Shown: piece after piece, positions 1-9,348 of the stretch
Position numbering within the stretch: the first letter of the stretch is position 1
Layout of the letters: every line of letters begins with the position of its first letter
NCBI RefSeq assembly: GCF_007830515.1
Contig: NZ_VLKT01000039.1
Span: 1-64,000, forward strand
Length of the DNA: 64,000 nt
From: Mesorhizobium tianshanense
GTDB taxonomy: Bacteria; Pseudomonadota; Alphaproteobacteria; Rhizobiales; Rhizobiaceae
Reading direction: 5' to 3'
Translations under genes and position numbers: made by a program
The notes under the pieces: model-generated
Databases searched by the model: none
Told to the model about the DNA's origin: nothing
The model's input: the letters and a program-made list of their open reading frames with translations, nothing else

Positions 1-1563
1 TTTGGCGTAGGATTCGGTTGTCTAAGCCAACCCTGCCACCACATTTCGCGAGCCACACCCGCCATGACCGACGATACGTTGCTGCAGCTCTCATTTCCAG
101 CCGTTGGACGCAAGAAGATCACAGCTGCGTTTGACGGCGGACGCATCACCTCGGATGGTGGCGTCATGCTTTTGGCCGCGGCCGAGCGACGCCTGCAACT
201 GGCCGACAGGCTGGCCGCTGCGATCGACGATCCGCGCGACCCCCAGCGGGTGACGCACGCCATGGCCGACATTCTGCGCGCCCGCATCTTTGCGATCGCA
301 TGCGGCTACGAGGATGCCAACGATCTCGACCGACTGCGCACCGACCCGGCCTTCAAGCTCGCCTGCGGGCGGCTACCCGACAGCGGGATTGATCTGTGCT
401 CGCAGCCGACCTGCTCGCGCCTGGAGAACCTGCCCGACCTGCGCACCGTCATCCGGCTCGGCTGGGTGCTGGTCGATCTGTGGCTGTCGAGCTATGCCGC
501 GCCGCCAAAAAGCGTGACGCTCGACATCGACGACACGGTTGATGTCGTTCACGGCCATCAGCAGCTCTCGCTGTTCAACGCCCATTACGACGAGCGCTGC
601 TTCCTGCCGATCCACATCTACGACGCCGCGACCGGACGTCCGGTCGCCATGATCCTGCGTCCTGGCAAGACCCCGACGGGCAAGGAGATCCGCGGCCATC
701 TGCGCCGGCTTGTCCGGCGCATCCGCGCCCGCTGGCCGGCCACCCGCATCCTGGTCCGCGGCGACGGCCACTATGGCCGGGCCGAGGTCATGGCCTGGTG
801 CGAGAACAATGCGCTCGACTACCTCTTCGGATTGCCCGGCAACAAGGTTCTCCAGCGTCTCGTTGATGAAGCCGCCGACGATATCCGCACCCGCCGCGCG
901 CTCGAGCAGAGGCCGGTGCTGCGCGGCTATGCCGAGACCCGATACAAGGCGAAATCCTGGAAGACGCAACGTCGCGTCTGCGCCCGCATCGAGGCAACCA
1001 CCCGCGGCCTCGACATCCGCTTCGTCGTCACCAATCTCGACAAAGGTTCCGACGCGCATGTCTACGACGTGCTCTACTGCGCCCGCGGCCAGGCCGAAAA
1101 CCTGATCAAGATGCACAAGAGCCAGCTTGCCTCCGACCGCACCAGCTGCCGCTCACCGATTGCCAACCAGGTGCGCCTCGTCCTCCACACCGCCGCATAC
1201 TGGCTGATGCTCACCCTGCGCGAGGCGGTGCCCACAACCGATCATCTCAGCAACGCCGAGTTCGCCACGCTGCGGCTCAGGCTCCTCAAGCTCGGCGCCC
1301 GCGTCATCGAAACCGTCTCGCGAATCCGCCTGGCCTTCGCCGCCGCCTGTCCCGAGGCCAGCCTGTTCCGACAAATCGCTCTCACGCTGCAGCCCGCAGG
1401 ACCATGAGCGCCGGGGCATCAAAGCCCCGCCGAAACCCAAACCTTGACCTCCAGCGCGTTCCAAAGTCCAGTCTCAGCTGCGGTGAAAAAGACGCCTCAC
1501 ACCTGCATGACCGAATGCTCAGCGGCGCTCGAACCACAAGGCTCATGAATAGGACGGGCTAGG
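1..1563 (+). mobile_element. IS1380-family insertion sequence, left end outside or at window edge
   Basis: The element is recognised from its intact transposase gene (64-1407). About 150 non-coding bases follow the transposase, and then the frame of a broken GMC oxidoreductase begins. The right end is placed at about 1555-1565, because oxidoreductase homology starts there and a stop codon closes that frame at 1550-1552. I could not match a left terminal inverted repeat inside the window, so the left boundary and any target duplication are unknown. Confidence 0.6.
64..1407 (+). CDS. IS1380-family transposase
   Basis: This 447-residue DDE transposase moves its own insertion sequence. The N-terminal stretch with DGGRITSDGGVMLL, the block ACGYEDANDLDRLR, the acidic motif LDIDDTVDVVHG, the HYDERCFLPIH region and the late segment GQAENLIKMHKSQLASDRTS are all in the order and spacing I know from IS1380 transposases. 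The length is normal for the family and the frame is open throughout, so it may be active. It sits directly upstream of a GMC oxidoreductase gene that has lost its 5' part, which fits insertion or later deletion at that spot. Confidence 0.92.
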   Translation: MTDDTLLQLSFPAVGRKKITAAFDGGRITSDGGVMLLAAAERRLQLADRLAAAIDDPRDPQRVTHAMADILRARIFAIACGYEDANDLDRLRTDPAFKLACGRLPDSGIDLCSQPTCSRLENLPDLRTVIRLGWVLVDLWLSSYAAPPKSVTLDIDDTVDVVHGHQQLSLFNAHYDERCFLPIHIYDAATGRPVAMILRPGKTPTGKEIRGHLRRLVRRIRARWPATRILVRGDGHYGRAEVMAWCENNALDYLFGLPGNKVLQRLVDEAADDIRTRRALEQRPVLRGYAETRYKAKSWKTQRRVCARIEATTRGLDIRFVVTNLDKGSDAHVYDVLYCARGQAENLIKMHKSQLASDRTSCRSPIANQVRLVLHTAAYWLMLTLREAVPTTDHLSNAEFATLRLRLLKLGARVIETVSRIRLAFAAACPEASLFRQIALTLQPAGP

Positions 1564-2362
1564 CATCGAGCCAACTCGGAACCTCGCCCGGGTTGCCGGA
1601 ACGGAGTATTACCGTACCGTAATCACCGGCCAACGTACGGATGTCGATGTCGTCGCCGAGCTCAACGGGCCGCACGGCATCGATCGCTACAAGAAGAAGC
1701 GCTGGCAGGCGGTCGCCGGTCTCGAATACGCGCTGTTCGGCAAAGGACCGGTGGCGTCCAACATCGTCGAAGCCGGCGGCTTCTGGTGGGGCGACCGCAC
1801 TGAGAAAACTCCTGACATCCAGTTCCATTTCCTGCCTGGCGCTGGTGTCGAGGAGGGCATCGGCTCTGTTCCCGGCGGCAATGGCTGCACGCTGAACTCC
1901 TATCACGTGCGGCCCCGTTCGCGCGGCAGCGTCACGCTGCAATCGGCGGATCTTCTCGATCCGCCCGTCATCGACCCCAACCCCTTTGCCGAACACTACG
2001 ATCTCGACCGCGCCGTCGATGGCATCGAGATCAGCCGCGAGATACTGTCCCAGCCGGCCTTCGCCAAATACATCAGCCGGGAGCACCTTCCGGGTGCGGC
2101 AACCAAGGGACGCGCGGCACTCGAGGCTTTCGCCCGCCAGCACGGGCGCAGCGCCTATCACCCGGTCGGCTCTTGCCGGATGGGCAGTGATGCGGACAGT
2201 GTCGTCGATCCTGAACTTCGCGTGCACGGGCTTCAGGGCCTGAGCGTCTGCGACAGCTCGGTGATGCCGCGCATCGTTTCGTCGAACACCAATGCCGCTG
2301 TCATCATGATCGCTGAAAAGGCCGCCGATATGATCGTCGGGCGAGGCCAACTGCCAGCGTAA
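1560..2362 (+). pseudogene. GMC oxidoreductase (choline dehydrogenase-like), 5'-truncated remnant
   Basis: Only the C-terminal half of an FAD-dependent GMC alcohol dehydrogenase remains. The readable frame starts at about 1560 with GIEPTRNL and runs through ELNGPHGIDRYKK and PRSRGSVTLQSADLLDPPVI to the C-terminal signature HPVGSCRMGSDADSVVDP and the closing block VMPRIVSSNTNAAVIMIAEK. The N-terminal FAD-binding half (GxGxxG region) is absent, because the IS1380 element occupies the upstream DNA. No start codon with a ribosome site precedes the homologous region. It is a non-functional remnant marking the IS junction. Confidence 0.85.
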
Positions 2363-2529
2363 GTATCTCACTCGTCCGGGAACATCGAAAGCTCCCTCAA
2401 CTCAAGACGAAAGCGATCTGCTCTCAAGGAAAAGTAATTCGAGGCGCGGGTGGTTCTCGCTTGAGAAGACGCTGCGCTGGGACAGGTTGCCGATCTGCAA
2501 GCTGCGGGCAACAGCGTTCATCAAGATTC

Positions 2530-2543
2530 TTGACCGGGATCAA
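2530..2543 (+). promoter_or_regulatory. FNR/FixK-type box upstream of the PEP synthase gene
   Basis: TTGAC-CGGG-ATCAA, matching the FNR/FixK consensus TTGAT-N4-ATCAA in 9 of 10 defined bases. Its centre (2536.5) would put a class II transcription start near 2578, about 19 bases before the ATG at 2597. The rest of the 2363-2596 gap shows no gene. Confidence 0.75.
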
Positions 2544-2596
2544 GGCTTATGGCCGCGAAATCGGCAGACTGACTGTGAATACCCGAGGGATAATTG

Positions 2597-5026
2597 ATGA
2601 ATGGAAAACCTCTGAGGTCCGCCAAGTTAACGGTACGATTTGAGGAAATCGGACGCGGTGATGTCGGCAGTGTCGGTGGCAAGAATGCTTCGCTGGGCGA
2701 GATGGTGCAGGCTTTGGCGCCGAAAGGCATTCGTGTTCCGCCTGGTTTTGCGACGACGGCTGAGGCCTATCGGGATTTCATACAAGCGAACCAGCTGAAG
2801 GAGCGCATCCAAGAGTTGCTTGGCGCATTGGATGCGGGCAAGGCTGCTCTTGCCGAGACGGGCCAAGCCATTCGGGAATTGTTTCTGCATGGCGATTGGC
2901 CCGACGAGACCGCGGCCTCGATCACGACCGCTTATCGCGAACTTTGCCAGCGAACCGGAAAGGCGGAAGTCGACGTTGCCGTCCGATCGAGCGCAACCGC
3001 AGAGGACCTGCCCGACGCGAGCTTCGCCGGCCAGCAGGAGACCTTCCTGAACATTCGTGGTGACGAGGCGTTGCTGGTGGCATGTCGCCGCTGCTACGCA
3101 TCGCTCTTTACCGATCGAGCCATCAGCTATCGCCAGGCAAAGGGCTTCGACCACATGAGCGTAGCCCTTTCAATCGGCGTTCAGCAGATGGTCCGTTCGG
3201 ATATCGGCGGGTCGGGCGTCATGTTCTCGATCGACACGGAAACCGGCTTCAAGGATGTCGTCGTGATCGACGCCGCCTGGGGACTGGGCGAAAACGTCGT
3301 GCAGGGCGCGGTGGATCCTGATGAATATCAGGTCTTCAAGCCTCTGCTCTCCGCTCCCGCTCTCGCACCCATTATTGGCAAGAAGTGCGGCGGCAAGGCG
3401 CAGAAGATGATTTACGCCGTCGGCGACAAGCCAACCCGCAACGTGCCAACCTCGAAGATCGAGCGCACGGCCTTCGTGCTCGAGGATCGGGATATCCTGG
3501 CGCTGGCCAGATGGGCGGCTGCGATCGAGGCCCATTACAGCTGCCCGATGGATATGGAATGGGCAAAGGACGGCGAGACGGGCGAGATCTTCATCGTCCA
3601 GGCGCGCCCGGAAACGGTCCAATCACGTCGCGATGCTGCAGCATTCAGGTCCTACACGATCACGCGAAGGGGCAGAAAGCTCATCAGCGGCCTTGCTATC
3701 GGCGATGCGGTTGTCGCGGGTCGCGTCTGCCTGATCGAAAATGCCCGCGATATCGCCAACTTCGTCGACGGCGCAATACTCGTCACCGGGACCACCGATC
3801 CGGACTGGGTGCCGATCATGAAGCGGGCAGCGGCGATAGTCACCGATCACGGGGGACGTACGTCGCATGCCGCCATCGTCAGTCGCGAACTCGGCCTTCC
3901 GGCAATCGTTGGCACCGGCAATGCGACCGAAGTGCTGCACGGCGAGCAGATGGTGACGGTTTCCTGCGCTGAAGGCGACCAGGGATTTGTCTATGAAGGC
4001 ACCGCGGATTTCGAAACGGAAATGGTCGACATGACCAACCTTCCGCAGACGCGCACAGAGATCATGCTCAATCTGGCAAATCCGGCCGCGGCGCTGCGCT
4101 GGTGGCGTCTTCCTGCCGACGGAGTCGGTCTTGCCCGCATGGAGTTCGTGGTGAGTAACCACATTCGCATCCATCCGATGGCGCTGGTGCACCATGACCA
4201 GCTCAAGGACGAGGCAGCCAAGCGCGAGATCGCGGAACTGACGGCCGGCTATGCAGACAAGACGGAGTATTTCGTCGACCGGCTGGCGCGCGGACTGGCG
4301 CGCATCGCGGCGGCGCTTTACCCGAAGCCGGTCATTGTGCGCATGAGCGATTTCAAGACCAATGAATATGCCGGGCTGATCGGCGGCGCCCAGTTCGAGC
4401 CAGAAGAGGAAAACCCGATGATCGGGTTCCGGGGCGCGGCCCGCTACTACTCGCCGCGCTATCGAGAGGGGTTTGCCCTCGAGTGCCGAGCTATCCGCCG
4501 GCTGCGAAACGAAATGGGATTTCGAAACGTCATCGTAATGATCCCGTTTTGCCGCTCGACGCATGAGGCCGACCAGGTGCTCGAGGTCATGGCCGCGAAC
4601 GAGCTGAGGCGCGGCGAAGACGGATTGGAGGTCTTCGTCATGTGCGAAATTCCATCCAACGTCATTCTTGCATCGGAATTCGCAAAACGCTTCGACGGCT
4701 TCTCGATCGGCTCGAACGACCTTACGCAGCTTACTCTCGGCGTCGACCGGGATTCCGCCGAGCTCGCGGGCCTGTTCGACGAACAGGATGCCGCGGTCAA
4801 ATGGATGATCTCAAACGTCATCAGTGCAGCCCGCAAGTCTGGCGCCAAGATTGGCCTATGTGGGCAAGCGCCGAGTGACCATCCCGAATTCGCGACATTC
4901 CTCGTCGACTGCGGCATCGACTCGATTTCGGTCAGCCCCGACAGCTTCATCGCGGTGAAGCGGAAGGTCGCCATGGCGGAAGCGGCAATGAAAAACGGTG
5001 GGAAAAGAAACAATGAAGGCGCGTGA
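2597..5026 (+). CDS. ppsA: phosphoenolpyruvate synthase
   Basis: This 809-residue enzyme makes PEP from pyruvate, ATP and water, a gluconeogenic step in the cytoplasm. Domains run in the usual order. The N-terminal ATP-grasp part starts at VGGKNASLGEM. The swivelling phosphohistidine domain has TDHGGRTSHAAIVSRELG with the catalytic His near residue 424. The C-terminal PEP/pyruvate TIM barrel ends with GLCGQAPSDHPEF, whose Cys is catalytic. The ATG at 2597 is chosen over a TTG three bases earlier because gaggga (2585-2590) sits six bases upstream. It overlaps the CBS-BON gene, so the two are probably co-transcribed from the FNR-boxed promoter. Confidence 0.93.
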   Translation: MNGKPLRSAKLTVRFEEIGRGDVGSVGGKNASLGEMVQALAPKGIRVPPGFATTAEAYRDFIQANQLKERIQELLGALDAGKAALAETGQAIRELFLHGDWPDETAASITTAYRELCQRTGKAEVDVAVRSSATAEDLPDASFAGQQETFLNIRGDEALLVACRRCYASLFTDRAISYRQAKGFDHMSVALSIGVQQMVRSDIGGSGVMFSIDTETGFKDVVVIDAAWGLGENVVQGAVDPDEYQVFKPLLSAPALAPIIGKKCGGKAQKMIYAVGDKPTRNVPTSKIERTAFVLEDRDILALARWAAAIEAHYSCPMDMEWAKDGETGEIFIVQARPETVQSRRDAAAFRSYTITRRGRKLISGLAIGDAVVAGRVCLIENARDIANFVDGAILVTGTTDPDWVPIMKRAAAIVTDHGGRTSHAAIVSRELGLPAIVGTGNATEVLHGEQMVTVSCAEGDQGFVYEGTADFETEMVDMTNLPQTRTEIMLNLANPAAALRWWRLPADGVGLARMEFVVSNHIRIHPMALVHHDQLKDEAAKREIAELTAGYADKTEYFVDRLARGLARIAAALYPKPVIVRMSDFKTNEYAGLIGGAQFEPEEENPMIGFRGAARYYSPRYREGFALECRAIRRLRNEMGFRNVIVMIPFCRSTHEADQVLEVMAANELRRGEDGLEVFVMCEIPSNVILASEFAKRFDGFSIGSNDLTQLTLGVDRDSAELAGLFDEQDAAVKWMISNVISAARKSGAKIGLCGQAPSDHPEFATFLVDCGIDSISVSPDSFIAVKRKVAMAEAAMKNGGKRNNEGA

Positions 5027-5705
5027 CATCATGACCATGGGGGCGACGATGGTGCGCCCCGACACCACAATCGAGCATGCGGCGCGTGTCATGCTCGAGC
5101 ACCACATCAGTGGCCTGCCGGTCGTGGACGCACAAGGCAAGCTGCTCGGCATCGTTACCGAGCGCGACCTCTTGCGCCGGGAGGAGATCGGAACCGAGCG
5201 CCGTCGCCCACGATGGCTCGAAGTCTGGCTGAGTGCGAAACGGCTGGCACAGGAATATGCGCAGGAGCACGGGCGCAAGGTCGAACACGTCATGAGCCGT
5301 GGGGTCGCAAGCGTTGGACCGGATACGCCTCTCAGCGAGATCGTCGATCTGATGGAAATGCGCGGCGTCAAGCGGTTGCCCGTCGTCAGCGACGGCAAGG
5401 TGATCGGCATTGTGAGCCGCCCCAACCTTTTGTTGGCGTTGTCGCGACATATGGGTGAAATCGCTCCATCGGTCGTCAGCGACCTGGCAATCCGCAAAAG
5501 CATCATGGACGAAGTCGAAAGCAAGGCCTGGAGACCTAGCGCGACGATCGACATCGTCGTTCGCAACGGCGTCGTTGATCTGAATGGAACCGTCACGGAT
5601 GAAAGTGTGCGGAGCGCATTGCGTATCGCGGCGGAAAATACGCCGGGCACCGTTCGGGTGGTGGACAATCTCCGCGTTGTCTCCTTGCCGGCAGGCTACA
5701 TGTAG
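5013..5705 (+). CDS. CBS-pair and BON domain protein
   Basis: This 230-residue soluble protein has two CBS motifs (about residues 4-60 and 90-145, with HHISGLPVVDAQGKLLGIV and MRGVKRLPVVSDGKVIGIV), followed by a BON domain at about residues 155-225 (VVRNGVVDLNGTVTDESVR). CBS pairs bind adenosyl nucleotides and act as energy sensors. BON domains usually bind membranes or partner proteins. It starts inside the end of ppsA. The ATG at 5013 is preferred to one at 4998 because gtgggaaaag precedes it. CBS-BON proteins often lie in FixK-type low-oxygen regulons, which agrees with the neighbours. Its partner is unknown. Confidence 0.88.
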   Translation: MKARDIMTMGATMVRPDTTIEHAARVMLEHHISGLPVVDAQGKLLGIVTERDLLRREEIGTERRRPRWLEVWLSAKRLAQEYAQEHGRKVEHVMSRGVASVGPDTPLSEIVDLMEMRGVKRLPVVSDGKVIGIVSRPNLLLALSRHMGEIAPSVVSDLAIRKSIMDEVESKAWRPSATIDIVVRNGVVDLNGTVTDESVRSALRIAAENTPGTVRVVDNLRVVSLPAGYM

Positions 5706-5776
5706 GCGTCCGTTGGAGCGCCGCCGCCACGAGAGTCATCGCGGTTGCCGTGAGCACAGAGACCCGGATTGTCTTG

Positions 5777-5790
5777 TTGATGTGAATCAA
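5777..5790 (+). promoter_or_regulatory. perfect FNR/FixK-type box upstream of glucokinase
   Basis: TTGAT-GTGA-ATCAA, a perfect match to the consensus. Its centre at 5783.5 predicts a start near 5825, giving a leader of about 85 bases to the glucokinase GTG at 5910. Confidence 0.82.
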
Positions 5791-5909
5791 GATGGTTCTG
5801 GGTGTTCGTGCTAGCGTTTATTGGTTTCCGGATGATCAGTTCGGCGGAAACATACCGCTACGTCGAACAAATGCATTTTGATTGAGTGCCAGGAAAGGTG
5901 ACCCCAACA

Positions 5910-6890
5910 GTGAAATCTCGCACCGCTCTCGTGGCCGACATAGGCGGGACCAACGCGCGGTTCGCGATTTCGGACATCGATGAGCTCACAATCGAACATT
6001 TCGCCGCCTTTCGTTGCGATATGTTTCCATCGCTCCAGGCCGCGATCAAAGCCTACTTGGATTGCATCCCGCACCGGCCTTCGATCGCTGGCTTCGCGAT
6101 TGCCGGTCCGGTAACGGAAGAAACCGTCCACATGACCAATCTGCCCTGGTCCTTCTCGCGCAAGGATTTGTGCCAGGCGAGCGGTGCGAAGTATGTTCAT
6201 TTGGTCAATGATTTCGAGGCGCTGGCCCTGTCTCTGCCCTTCCTGGGCCCGCACGACCTTCGCAAGATCGGCGGAGGAGATCCGGTCGATCGCGCGCCGA
6301 AGGTCGTGCTTGGACCGGGCACCGGTCTTGGGGTCGCCGGCCTTGTCTTTTCTCCGTCGGGATGGATCGCGATTCCCAGCGAGGGTGGCCACATATCCTT
6401 CGCGGCTGAAGATGCGGATGAACTCTCGCTCATCAAGCTCATCGCAAAAGACGAAAAGCACGTTTCGGCGGAGCGTTTGATTTCGGGCCCGGGGCTGGTG
6501 CGGATTTATCAGGCATTGGCCGAGACGAGGGGAGTCGCGGTCGGACCAGCGTCGGCACCCGAGATCGTGGAACAGGCGCTGCACGGCGAGGATCGCCTCG
6601 CACTCGAGGCTCTCGGATATCTCGAGAGATGGCTTGGCCGCTTCGCCGGGGACATGGCCCTTGTCTACAGCGCTCGAGGCGGTGTCTATCTCGGCGGTGG
6701 CATCCCCGCGAGAGTCTTCGACCCATCGGAGGTCACGGCTTTCCGGTTGGCGTTTTTCCACAGGGAGTTTCAATCCAAGGGCCGCCTGTCGTCCTTCCTG
6801 GAGCCTACTCCCATATTTGTGATCAATGCTCTGGACGCGGGATTGCGTGGTGCGGCCGTGGCGCTGTCTCAAGCGGAATTCTTGTCCTGA
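5910..6890 (+). CDS. glk: glucokinase
   Basis: This 326-residue bacterial glucokinase (ROK-independent Glk family) phosphorylates glucose with ATP. The N-terminal phosphate-binding motif VADIGGTNARFAI, the sugar-binding block VNDFEALALSLPFL, the GPGTGLGVAGLVF loop and the EGGH segment are all present. It starts at GTG 5910, 11 bases after aggaaagg. An in-frame GTG at 5886 has no ribosome site. A perfect FNR box lies upstream and the convergent neighbour is a PfkB sugar kinase, so this is part of a low-oxygen sugar phosphate set. Confidence 0.9.
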   Translation: MKSRTALVADIGGTNARFAISDIDELTIEHFAAFRCDMFPSLQAAIKAYLDCIPHRPSIAGFAIAGPVTEETVHMTNLPWSFSRKDLCQASGAKYVHLVNDFEALALSLPFLGPHDLRKIGGGDPVDRAPKVVLGPGTGLGVAGLVFSPSGWIAIPSEGGHISFAAEDADELSLIKLIAKDEKHVSAERLISGPGLVRIYQALAETRGVAVGPASAPEIVEQALHGEDRLALEALGYLERWLGRFAGDMALVYSARGGVYLGGGIPARVFDPSEVTAFRLAFFHREFQSKGRLSSFLEPTPIFVINALDAGLRGAAVALSQAEFLS

Positions 6891-6917
6891 AGTTGGGCAG
6901 TATTTTGCGCGCTTGGC

Positions 6918-7865
6918 TCAGCGCGGTTGACTTTCTTTGCTGTTCGACAGGGCGGCCGCGCTCAGGGCCAAGACTTCGTCTCTCCGGCAAAGCTGAAAGC
7001 CGGGCCTCATTATTGCGGCAGCGCCGGCTGCAACGCCTAACCTGAAGGCGTCTTCCGGGGTCTTTCCTTCGGAGAGTGCCCAGACCATTGCTCCAAGGAA
7101 GCTGTCACCCGCGCCGACGGCGGAGCGCACGCGCACATGGATCGCCGGGACACGCAGCACGCCCTGAGTGCTGGCAAGCAGAGCGCCGTCTGCCCCCATA
7201 GTAACCGCGACCAACTCGGCCGCGCCGCCGGCCACGATGTCGAGGGCGGCCTGGCGGATGCCTCCTTCGTCAAGTTTCCGGCCAGCGAACTGCTCCAATT
7301 CCCCACGGCTCGGTTTCACCAGGAACACACGCGACTGCTTGAGTGTCGTATCGAGCCCGGCGCCGGAGCTGTCGAGAACGAATTTCGCACCGCGGGCTGC
7401 TGCCAGCTTGACCATTCGAGCGTAAATGTCGGAGGGGGCGTCTGCGGGGAGACTCCCGCTCGCAATCACGTACTGTCCCTTGTGAGATGCAACTGCGTCC
7501 AGACACGGCTCCAATTCTCGAGGCTGTACCGGAGGCCCTTCGGGAACAAAGCGATACTCAAGGCCCGTGCTGCGTTCGAGAACCATGAAGCTGATCCTCG
7601 TATGACCATTGATCGGCACGAGATGACTGGAAACTCCTTCGGTTTGCAGCAGGCGAGCCAGCAGCGAGCCTGTCTCTCCTCCCGCAAGGAAATAGGCTTC
7701 GGCCTCTCCTCCCAGAGCCGTGATGACGCGGGCGACGTTGATGCCGCCGCCGCCTGGATCATACCTGATGTTGGAAGTTCGCACCTTGCGGATCGGGCGC
7801 ACCGTATCCGTCTCGCTCGTGACATCGACCGCCGGGTTGAGCGTTATGGTCAGGATTGGTGTCAT
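6918..7865 (-). CDS. PfkB-family sugar kinase (6-phosphofructokinase II / 1-phosphofructokinase type)
   Basis: This 315-residue ribokinase-fold kinase starts MTPILTITLNPAVDVT, as in Pfk-2 and FruK enzymes. It has the substrate-site motif GGGGINVARV and the anion-hole/catalytic motif VGAGDSFLGAMV. The likely substrate is fructose 6-phosphate, but tagatose 6-phosphate or fructose 1-phosphate cannot be excluded from motifs alone. It is the last gene of the acs-to-pfkB operon and overlaps the acyl carrier protein gene by an ATGA. With glucokinase facing it, it would supply an upper glycolytic route that many Rhizobiales lack. Confidence 0.87.
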   Translation of the reverse strand: MTPILTITLNPAVDVTSETDTVRPIRKVRTSNIRYDPGGGGINVARVITALGGEAEAYFLAGGETGSLLARLLQTEGVSSHLVPINGHTRISFMVLERSTGLEYRFVPEGPPVQPRELEPCLDAVASHKGQYVIASGSLPADAPSDIYARMVKLAAARGAKFVLDSSGAGLDTTLKQSRVFLVKPSRGELEQFAGRKLDEGGIRQAALDIVAGGAAELVAVTMGADGALLASTQGVLRVPAIHVRVRSAVGAGDSFLGAMVWALSEGKTPEDAFRLGVAAGAAAIMRPGFQLCRRDEVLALSAAALSNSKESQPR

Positions 7866-8125
7866 TGGGCGCCCGGCAAATCCTGCGTCTCCCTGATGAG
7901 GTGGGCAACAACGCCGTCCATAGTGAACAGCTTGGGGTAGTCTTCCTCTGGAATTGCCACGCCGGCGCGCTTGTTGAGCCCGATGATGAAGTTGAGGAAG
8001 TCCATCGAATCGATATCGAGCCCCTCGCGGATGTCCTTGTCACCGGCAAGCGTGGCAGGGTCGGTGTCGGGCGCGATGTCTGAGAGGATCTCGCAGGCAA
8101 GCCTGCGGATTTCGGCTTCGGTCAT
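7862..8125 (-). CDS. acyl carrier protein
   Basis: This 87-residue free-standing carrier has the phosphopantetheine attachment motif GLDIDSMDFLNFI, with Ser40 as the modified residue and the expected helical acidic pattern around it. It is not the housekeeping AcpP: it lies between a dehydrogenase E2 gene and a PfkB kinase and overlaps both by ATGA. No ketosynthase or ligase dedicated to it is nearby except the acetyl-CoA synthetase at the operon head. What it carries is unknown. Similar carriers occur in rhizobial low-oxygen operons, but I do not know a proven role. Confidence 0.88.
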   Translation of the reverse strand: MTEAEIRRLACEILSDIAPDTDPATLAGDKDIREGLDIDSMDFLNFIIGLNKRAGVAIPEEDYPKLFTMDGVVAHLIRETQDLPGAQ

Positions 8126-9348
8126 AGGGTTTCGGGCTCCTGCAAGAAGCGGTCGACAGCGGCAAGGAAGAGACCGCCGACGTGACCGTCGCTTGCTCGG
8201 TGGTCAGCGGCAAGCGAGGCCGTGAGGAGGGGGCGTGCGGTGACTTGTTCGTCCACGACCCACGGCCGCTTGAACACTCGGCCGAAGCCCAATATGGCGA
8301 CCTGGGGTGGATAGATTACGCCAAGCGCCGACTCTGCGCCGCGGTCTCCGAGGCTGGTAATCGTGAAGGTCGGGTCCATCATTTCGGATCCGCGGATCCC
8401 GCCCCTGCGGGCGCGGCCTACGAGATCGTGCAGCGCTCCCATCAGGCTGGGCAGCGAATGATTGTCGACCTCGTGTATGGCGGGCGCTATGAGGCCGCCG
8501 CCGCGCAGCGAGATCGCCCAGCCTATATGGATACCGTCCGAAGGCCGGAAGCGGCCATTTTCCCAGAAGCCGTTGAGCTGCGGATTCTTGCGCAGCGCCA
8601 GCGCTGTTGCCTTGAGCAGCAGGACGGCCGGCAGAAGCCGCTCCTCTGGCTTGTGTTGCTTGTTGAACGTCTCAAGCCAGGCAAGCGACCGGCTCATGTC
8701 GATGGTGCTTGTGAGATAGTAGTGCGGGATTTCCCGCTTCGAACGCGACATCGCCGCCGCGATAGCCTGGCGCATCTCGTCTGGGTCGAAACCTTTGCGG
8801 CGCGCGGTGGGAACCGCAGCGGGGGAAGGCGCCTTCGACGACACACCTTTTGCTATCGCCAAATGGACGTCGGCAAGGGTCACGGACCCGTCAATACCGG
8901 TGCCTTTTAGCGCATCCAAGCCGATGCCGAGTTCGCCTGCCCTGCGACGGGCGACCGGGGTCACTCTTAGTCGGGACGCTGGCTGCGTGACCGAGGGCGA
9001 GGCCGGTGTCTCTGTGGCCCTTTCTGTCTCGACGACCGGTGCTGGCGCCGAGACCTGGATGACTTTCGGCGCAGCCTCGGGGGCCTTCGGGGGCGCGGCC
9101 GGGGGGGCTTCCCCCAGCTTTGCCAACCGCGCAAGAGGCGCGCCAACCGGCAGTTCCTCGCCTTCCTTGGCACACAACTCGGAGATGACGCCTTCCTCGA
9201 AAACTTCGATCTCGAATGCGCCTTTGTGCGTCTCGACGACGGCGACGACATCGCCCTTCCTGACGACACTGCCAGGCTTGACAAGCCAATGGACGAGCTT
9301 TCCGCTCTCCATGTCGGCGCCCAGCGACGGCATTACGAAATCGCTCAT
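8122..9348 (-). CDS. 2-oxo acid dehydrogenase E2 (dihydrolipoamide acyltransferase)
   Basis: This 408-residue acyltransferase core of a pyruvate- or acetoin-type dehydrogenase has three parts. There is one lipoyl domain at the N-terminus (lipoyl Lys in VVETHKGAFEIEV), a Pro/Ala-rich linker, and a peripheral subunit-binding segment (RVTPVARRRAGELGIGL). A CAT domain follows with the catalytic HRASDG near the C-terminus. The start at 9348 gives MSDFVMPSLGADM and overlaps E1beta by ATGA. No E3 gene is present, so dihydrolipoyl dehydrogenase must come from elsewhere. The lipoyl motif THKG instead of the usual TDKA resembles acetoin-dehydrogenase-type E2 proteins. Confidence 0.9.
   Translation of the reverse strand: MSDFVMPSLGADMESGKLVHWLVKPGSVVRKGDVVAVVETHKGAFEIEVFEEGVISELCAKEGEELPVGAPLARLAKLGEAPPAAPPKAPEAAPKVIQVSAPAPVVETERATETPASPSVTQPASRLRVTPVARRRAGELGIGLDALKGTGIDGSVTLADVHLAIAKGVSSKAPSPAAVPTARRKGFDPDEMRQAIAAAMSRSKREIPHYYLTSTIDMSRSLAWLETFNKQHKPEERLLPAVLLLKATALALRKNPQLNGFWENGRFRPSDGIHIGWAISLRGGGLIAPAIHEVDNHSLPSLMGALHDLVGRARRGGIRGSEMMDPTFTITSLGDRGAESALGVIYPPQVAILGFGRVFKRPWVVDEQVTARPLLTASLAADHRASDGHVGGLFLAAVDRFLQEPETL

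Noticed and set aside
7137..7940. 267-codon plus-strand frame opposite the PfkB kinase
   Set aside because: Antisense shadow of the PfkB and ACP genes, without any protein motif.
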